Shown piece after piece: positions 60,852 through 64,000 of a DNA stretch of 64,000 bases (positions are counted from its first letter, which is position 1; each line of letters starts with the position of its first letter). The notes below the pieces were generated by a model. That model ran no database searches. It had not been told where the DNA came from and saw only the letters and a list, made by a program, of their open reading frames with translations. Position numbers and translations under genes: made by a program. The DNA comes from Camellia lanceoleosa (Eukaryota; Streptophyta; Magnoliopsida; Ericales; Theaceae). The DNA lies in the NCBI GenBank assembly GCA_025200525.1, contig CM045763.1:85588131-85652130 (forward strand). The letters are read 5' to 3'.

Positions 60852-61404
60852 CCTCCTCTCTCTTTCTTGCTCACAGGTTTGTTTCTAACAAAAGAATTGA
60901 TTGAATGAGATTTACTTCTCTCCTTTACACCCTTCTTTACACTACACCATGTGTGCACACATGCACACATACACAGAATTCTCAGTACACCCACACCCAA
61001 TTACACTCTCAATTCTAGACCATTCCATAATTCAATTTATGATTAGGATTAATTTAATTAAACAACACTTAATCTAAATAAATCTTAATTAATACATAAT
61101 TAAATTAATCATAACTAATCACCAATCCACATAATTTAATTAGTTTAATTGACTTCCGTTAGAGCCCAATCAATTATATTTAAATTTATCAGTCTGAATT
61201 AGATTTTTAATCAAACTCCCAAAAGGCTCTAAACATCAAATTAAACTTATTTCCATCATCAATTTTTGGTTCTTCAAATCAGTAAGGTCTTCAATTTCAT
61301 ATTAAACTTCAAAATCTTCGTCAATAAATTACATACATATTCAATTGAACACCTTATAAATAAATTTAATTCATATAATCTTAAGTCCCAATTCTCATGA
61401 CTTA

Positions 61405-61649
61405 AGCCCCGTTTGGTAGAGCTGTGGGAAACAGCTTATAGCTTATGCCTAAACAGCTTATAACTTATAACTTTCAGCTTAAGCTGATTTCCAGCTTATT
61501 CTTAAAGCATCTCCTGCCCCACTCAAAGAATAAGCTGATTTCTGACTTCCAAAAAGCTATAAGCTATAAGCTAAACCAAACACATCAAAATAGCTTAAAT
61601 TAAGCTGAAAGCTGGAATAAGCTGATTATAAGTTGTACCAAACAGGGCC
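61405..61649. mobile_element. Tourist-like (PIF/Harbinger) MITE
   Basis: The ends are AGCCCCGTTTGGTA and, inverted, AGGCCCTGTTTGGTA. TTA flanks both sides (61402-61404 and 61650-61652), the Harbinger target. The interior is made of AGCTTATAAGC-like repeats. It sits in the antisense Tekay-like LTR. Confidence 0.7.
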
Positions 61650-61953
61650 TTAATCAACTCCAATTCGGACCCACTTGATAAAATCTCAATTTTACTAATC
61701 TGAATTGAATATTTAATTAAACTCGCATATGGTCCGATATTCAAAATTAAATAATTCAATTCACCAATTATAATCTTTTCAGCCATTTAGGCTTTCAATT
61801 TCTAATTCCAAAATAAATCATCAATAGAATCATATACGAATCAGTCTCCATAATTTTCATAAATATCAGATTAAATTAGAATAATTGGCAATTAAAATTC
61901 AAATATCCTTAAGTAATTAAGTGCTAATCATTTTACGTGATGGGGTCGTTACA

Positions 61954-62600
61954 CTAGACATTCCCAATACACTCATCAAGACCGACCTACACGCTCCGAC
62001 CAAGCGGCTCCTTCCTGACCGCCCGATCACTTCTAGTGATATAACCCTCTTAACACGCAAATGGAGCACGTCCTAAACCAAATCTAACAAGATTACAACT
62101 TAAAATGGCCCCAACCTTCCAAGTTTCTTTCCAACCAATGGGATCAGTCCAAATACTACTGTTTTCACCACGACCATGGCCATAACACGGACGAATGCAT
62201 CAATCTCAAGGATCAGGCTAAGGACCTGGTCCGTCAGGGACGCCTAACTCGATTCACTACGCCCCGACCTCACCAAAAGGTCAGAATTGACCCCCCAAAG
62301 CAAACTGACAGAAGTATCCCACCACGACAGGCTAACCAACCCCGGCGGGATGGTGATAGAGGCCAACACCAACCTCGAGCTCCAGGAGCCCCCGCTCCCT
62401 CGACTGGAGAAATCAGGATCATTACAGGTGGACTCACGTGTGGCGGACCATCTTACTCGGCACAACAGACCGAACTCCGACAAATCAGACAGGGGTCCAA
62501 CAAAAAAGTAAAAATGGTCGACCGACCTCCCAAGAGCGATAGTCGAAACCGATCGCCTTCACAGATACAGATTGTGAAGGCGTTCGATACCCCCATGATG
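61954..62600 (+). pseudogene. Tat-type gag, C-terminal part
   Basis: Resumes the gag interrupted at 52970. The zinc-binding-like segment CFHHDHGHNTDEC (about 62160-62200) is typical of Tat gag (Cys-His-His-Cys). It is followed by a Pro/Arg-rich tail to about 62510. Frame changes are present. Confidence 0.7.
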
Positions 62601-62629
62601 ACCCACTGATCATTTCCTCTCTCCTTTCC

Positions 62630-63303
62630 AACTACAAAGTTCGGCGGGTGCTCATCGACAATGGCTGCTCATCAGACATTATCTTTCTTAATGCTTTCAA
62701 GCAACTCCAGATTGGCGAAGAAAAGTTGTCACCCCTGCAAACACCCTTAGTTGGCTTCACCAAAGATCGTGTAATCTCTATTGAGTCCATCAAGCTGCCA
62801 ATCACTATCGGTGAGCACCAAGATAGACTATGAAAATTCTCATCTTTCTGGTTGTCGACTGCCCCTCCGCCTACAATGTCATACTTGGACGCACAACTCT
62901 TAATGCTTTCCAAGCTGTGACATCTACTTACCACCTGGTAATAAAATTCTCGACCAATCATGGGGTGGGCACCATAAGGGGCGAGCAAACTGTGGCTAGA
63001 GAATGTTACATCGCTTCGTTAAAAGAAGTAAAAATGAAAAAAGTTATGATCATAGAAGGTCTTGACGTCAAGGATGAGGAGAAATTAATCAGGGGAAAAC
63101 CAGTGGAAGAGTTAATAGAAGTGCCCATCAACACTCACGATCCAACGAAGACGGCTAAAATTGGTAGCCGGCTATCTCCTAAGGCCAGGGCTTACCTCAC
63201 GACTCTCCTAACTGAGCACAGCGATGTCTTTGCTTGGACTCATTTAGATATGCCAGGCATCGATCCTTCTTTCATTACTCATCACCTCAGCATCGAGCCC
63301 TAG
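62630..63303 (+). pseudogene. Tat-type protease and protease-RT linker
   Basis: The retropepsin site reads VLIDNGCSSDIIF (about 62648-62690), with the Asp-Asn-Gly form usual in Tat elements. A frameshift near 62828 leads to VILGRTTLNAF and the linker up to the HSDVFAW block that precedes RT (about 63220). A TAG at 63301-63303 ends the frame. Confidence 0.8.
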
Positions 63304-64000
63304 TTCCAACCGTTCTGCCAAAAGAAACGCATTTTCCATCCAAAACGCAACAATCTCATCGCCGTTGAAGTAGACAAGTTGTTGAAGGCCCAATTTGTTA
63401 AAAACGTAGACTACCTGAAGTGGTTATCTAATGTAGTACTAGTTCAAAAAAGTAACGGCAAATAGAGACTCTGCGTCAATTACTCTGACCTTAACTGAGC
63501 TTGCCCTAAAGATAGCTACCACTACCCAAAATAGATTTATTGGTCGATGTAACAGCGGGACACCAGATGCTTAGCTTCATGAATGCATTCTCTAGCTAGA
63601 ATCAGGTCTTAATGCACACAGCTGATCAGGAGCACACTTCTTTTATCACCGATCGAGTGACTTATCAAAATCGTGTGATGCCTTTCGGTCTGAAAAATAT
63701 TGGGGCCACTTACCAGCGACTGGTCAACACCATTTTCAAAAACCAGATAGGTCAGAATATGGAGGTCTACGTTGACGACATGTTCGTCAAAAGCAAACTC
63801 TTCTTAGATCACTTAACTAACCTTCGGGAGACCTTCCAGGCCTTGAGCAAGTATAAGAGGAAGCTTAATCCCGAGAAGTACACCTTCGGCGTCAGATCTG
63901 GTAAGTTTTCAGGGTTCATGGTCAACCACAGAGGTATTGAGGCCAATCCAAAAAAGATAAAAGCCCTAATAGAAATGTAGTTTCCCAGAACGGTAAGGAG
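63304..64000 (+). pseudogene. Tat-type reverse transcriptase, partial at window end
   Basis: RT continues with frame changes and stops (63304-63610), then reads cleanly from 63612. It has MPFGLKNIGATYQRLVN and the catalytic box YVDDM (near 63768-63782), and the thumb carries LNPEKYTFGV. TAG at 63978-63980 follows. RNase H and integrase lie beyond the window. Family: Ty3/Gypsy, Tat clade. Confidence 0.85.

Larger units (their letters stand above)
52971..61953 (-). mobile_element. Tekay-like solo LTR, antisense, with nested insertions
   Basis: On the minus strand this LTR starts TGTAACGACCCCATC (61953) and ends GGGTTTGGGTCATGACA (52971), like the Tekay-type LTR at 9807. It has no internal region. 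Flanks are CTAGG (52966-52970) and CTAGA (61954-61958), a 5-bp target duplication with one change. Its two halves (61953 to about 60430, and 54817 to 52971) are separated by a Copia-type LTR and its own insertions. The CT run at 60814-60848 is the counterpart of the GA run at 55772-55818 in the sense copy. Confidence 0.75.
51176..64000 (+). mobile_element. Tat-type Gypsy retrotransposon, interrupted and running off the window
   Basis: The 5' LTR (51176-51756), PBS (51765-51782), gag (52339-52970 and 61954-62510), protease (from about 62640) and RT (to the window edge) lie in order. The segment 52971-61953 is foreign: an antisense solo LTR with further elements inside it. The element is inserted in a Copia gag at 51175. 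The 3' part and 3' LTR are outside the window. Stops and frameshifts show that it is inactive. Confidence 0.85.

Overview
This window is nuclear DNA of a flowering plant, most likely a eudicot. It holds two intron-split host genes with plant splice sites, surrounded by AT-rich intergenic DNA. The rest is degraded Gypsy (Tekay and Tat type) and Copia retrotransposons, MITEs, and old copies of a plant pararetrovirus. No species can be named from the sequence alone. No prokaryotic genes, rRNA, tRNA or CRISPR arrays were seen.

1-20163: a rearranged endogenous pararetrovirus (Caulimoviridae; a two-ORF layout like florendoviruses). Plus-strand pieces (41-7176) carry a duplicated coat-protein fragment, leader, tRNA-Met primer site, movement protein, coat protein with zinc knuckle, protease and reverse transcriptase (RT). 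At 7176/7177 the orientation flips. Minus-strand pieces (7177-20163) carry leader, promoter, ORF2, RNase H and RT. All ORFs are broken. A poly(A)-tailed retroposed transcript with a 16-bp target-site duplication (TSD) lies before the protease (5305-5788). A 9.7-kb Tekay-type chromovirus with long LTRs (9807-19532, TSD CTTGG) splits the minus-strand RT/RNase H.

20164-26984: AT-rich intergenic DNA with a probable solo Copia LTR and a higher-order tandem repeat (seven copies of a roughly 185-bp unit).

26985-36188 (+): a nine-exon gene for a USP-like/receptor-like cytoplasmic kinase with an HRDVRPNN catalytic loop. Its introns carry MULE-type MITEs, a 268-bp tandem duplication and an antisense solo LTR. 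One splice junction is out of frame by one base. 36189-38788: intergenic, between convergent genes.

38789-44750 (-): a GAMYB-type R2R3-MYB gene (557 codons) with a miR159 target site and a long leader intron. 44750-48168: AT-rich DNA with MITEs and short tandem duplications.

48169-64000: nested retrotransposons. A Copia remnant is interrupted by a Tat-type Gypsy element (from 51176 past the window end). The Tat gag is split by an antisense Tekay-like solo LTR (52971-61953). That LTR is split by a Copia LTR, which holds a sense Tekay-like solo LTR (54885-59394, TSD GTCCC), which in turn holds a further repeat. The order of insertion can be read from the TSDs.

The two host genes show no functional link. 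The window's interest is mainly structural: virus inversion junctions, nested insertions, and LTRs loaded with the palindromic motif CTCGAGCG.
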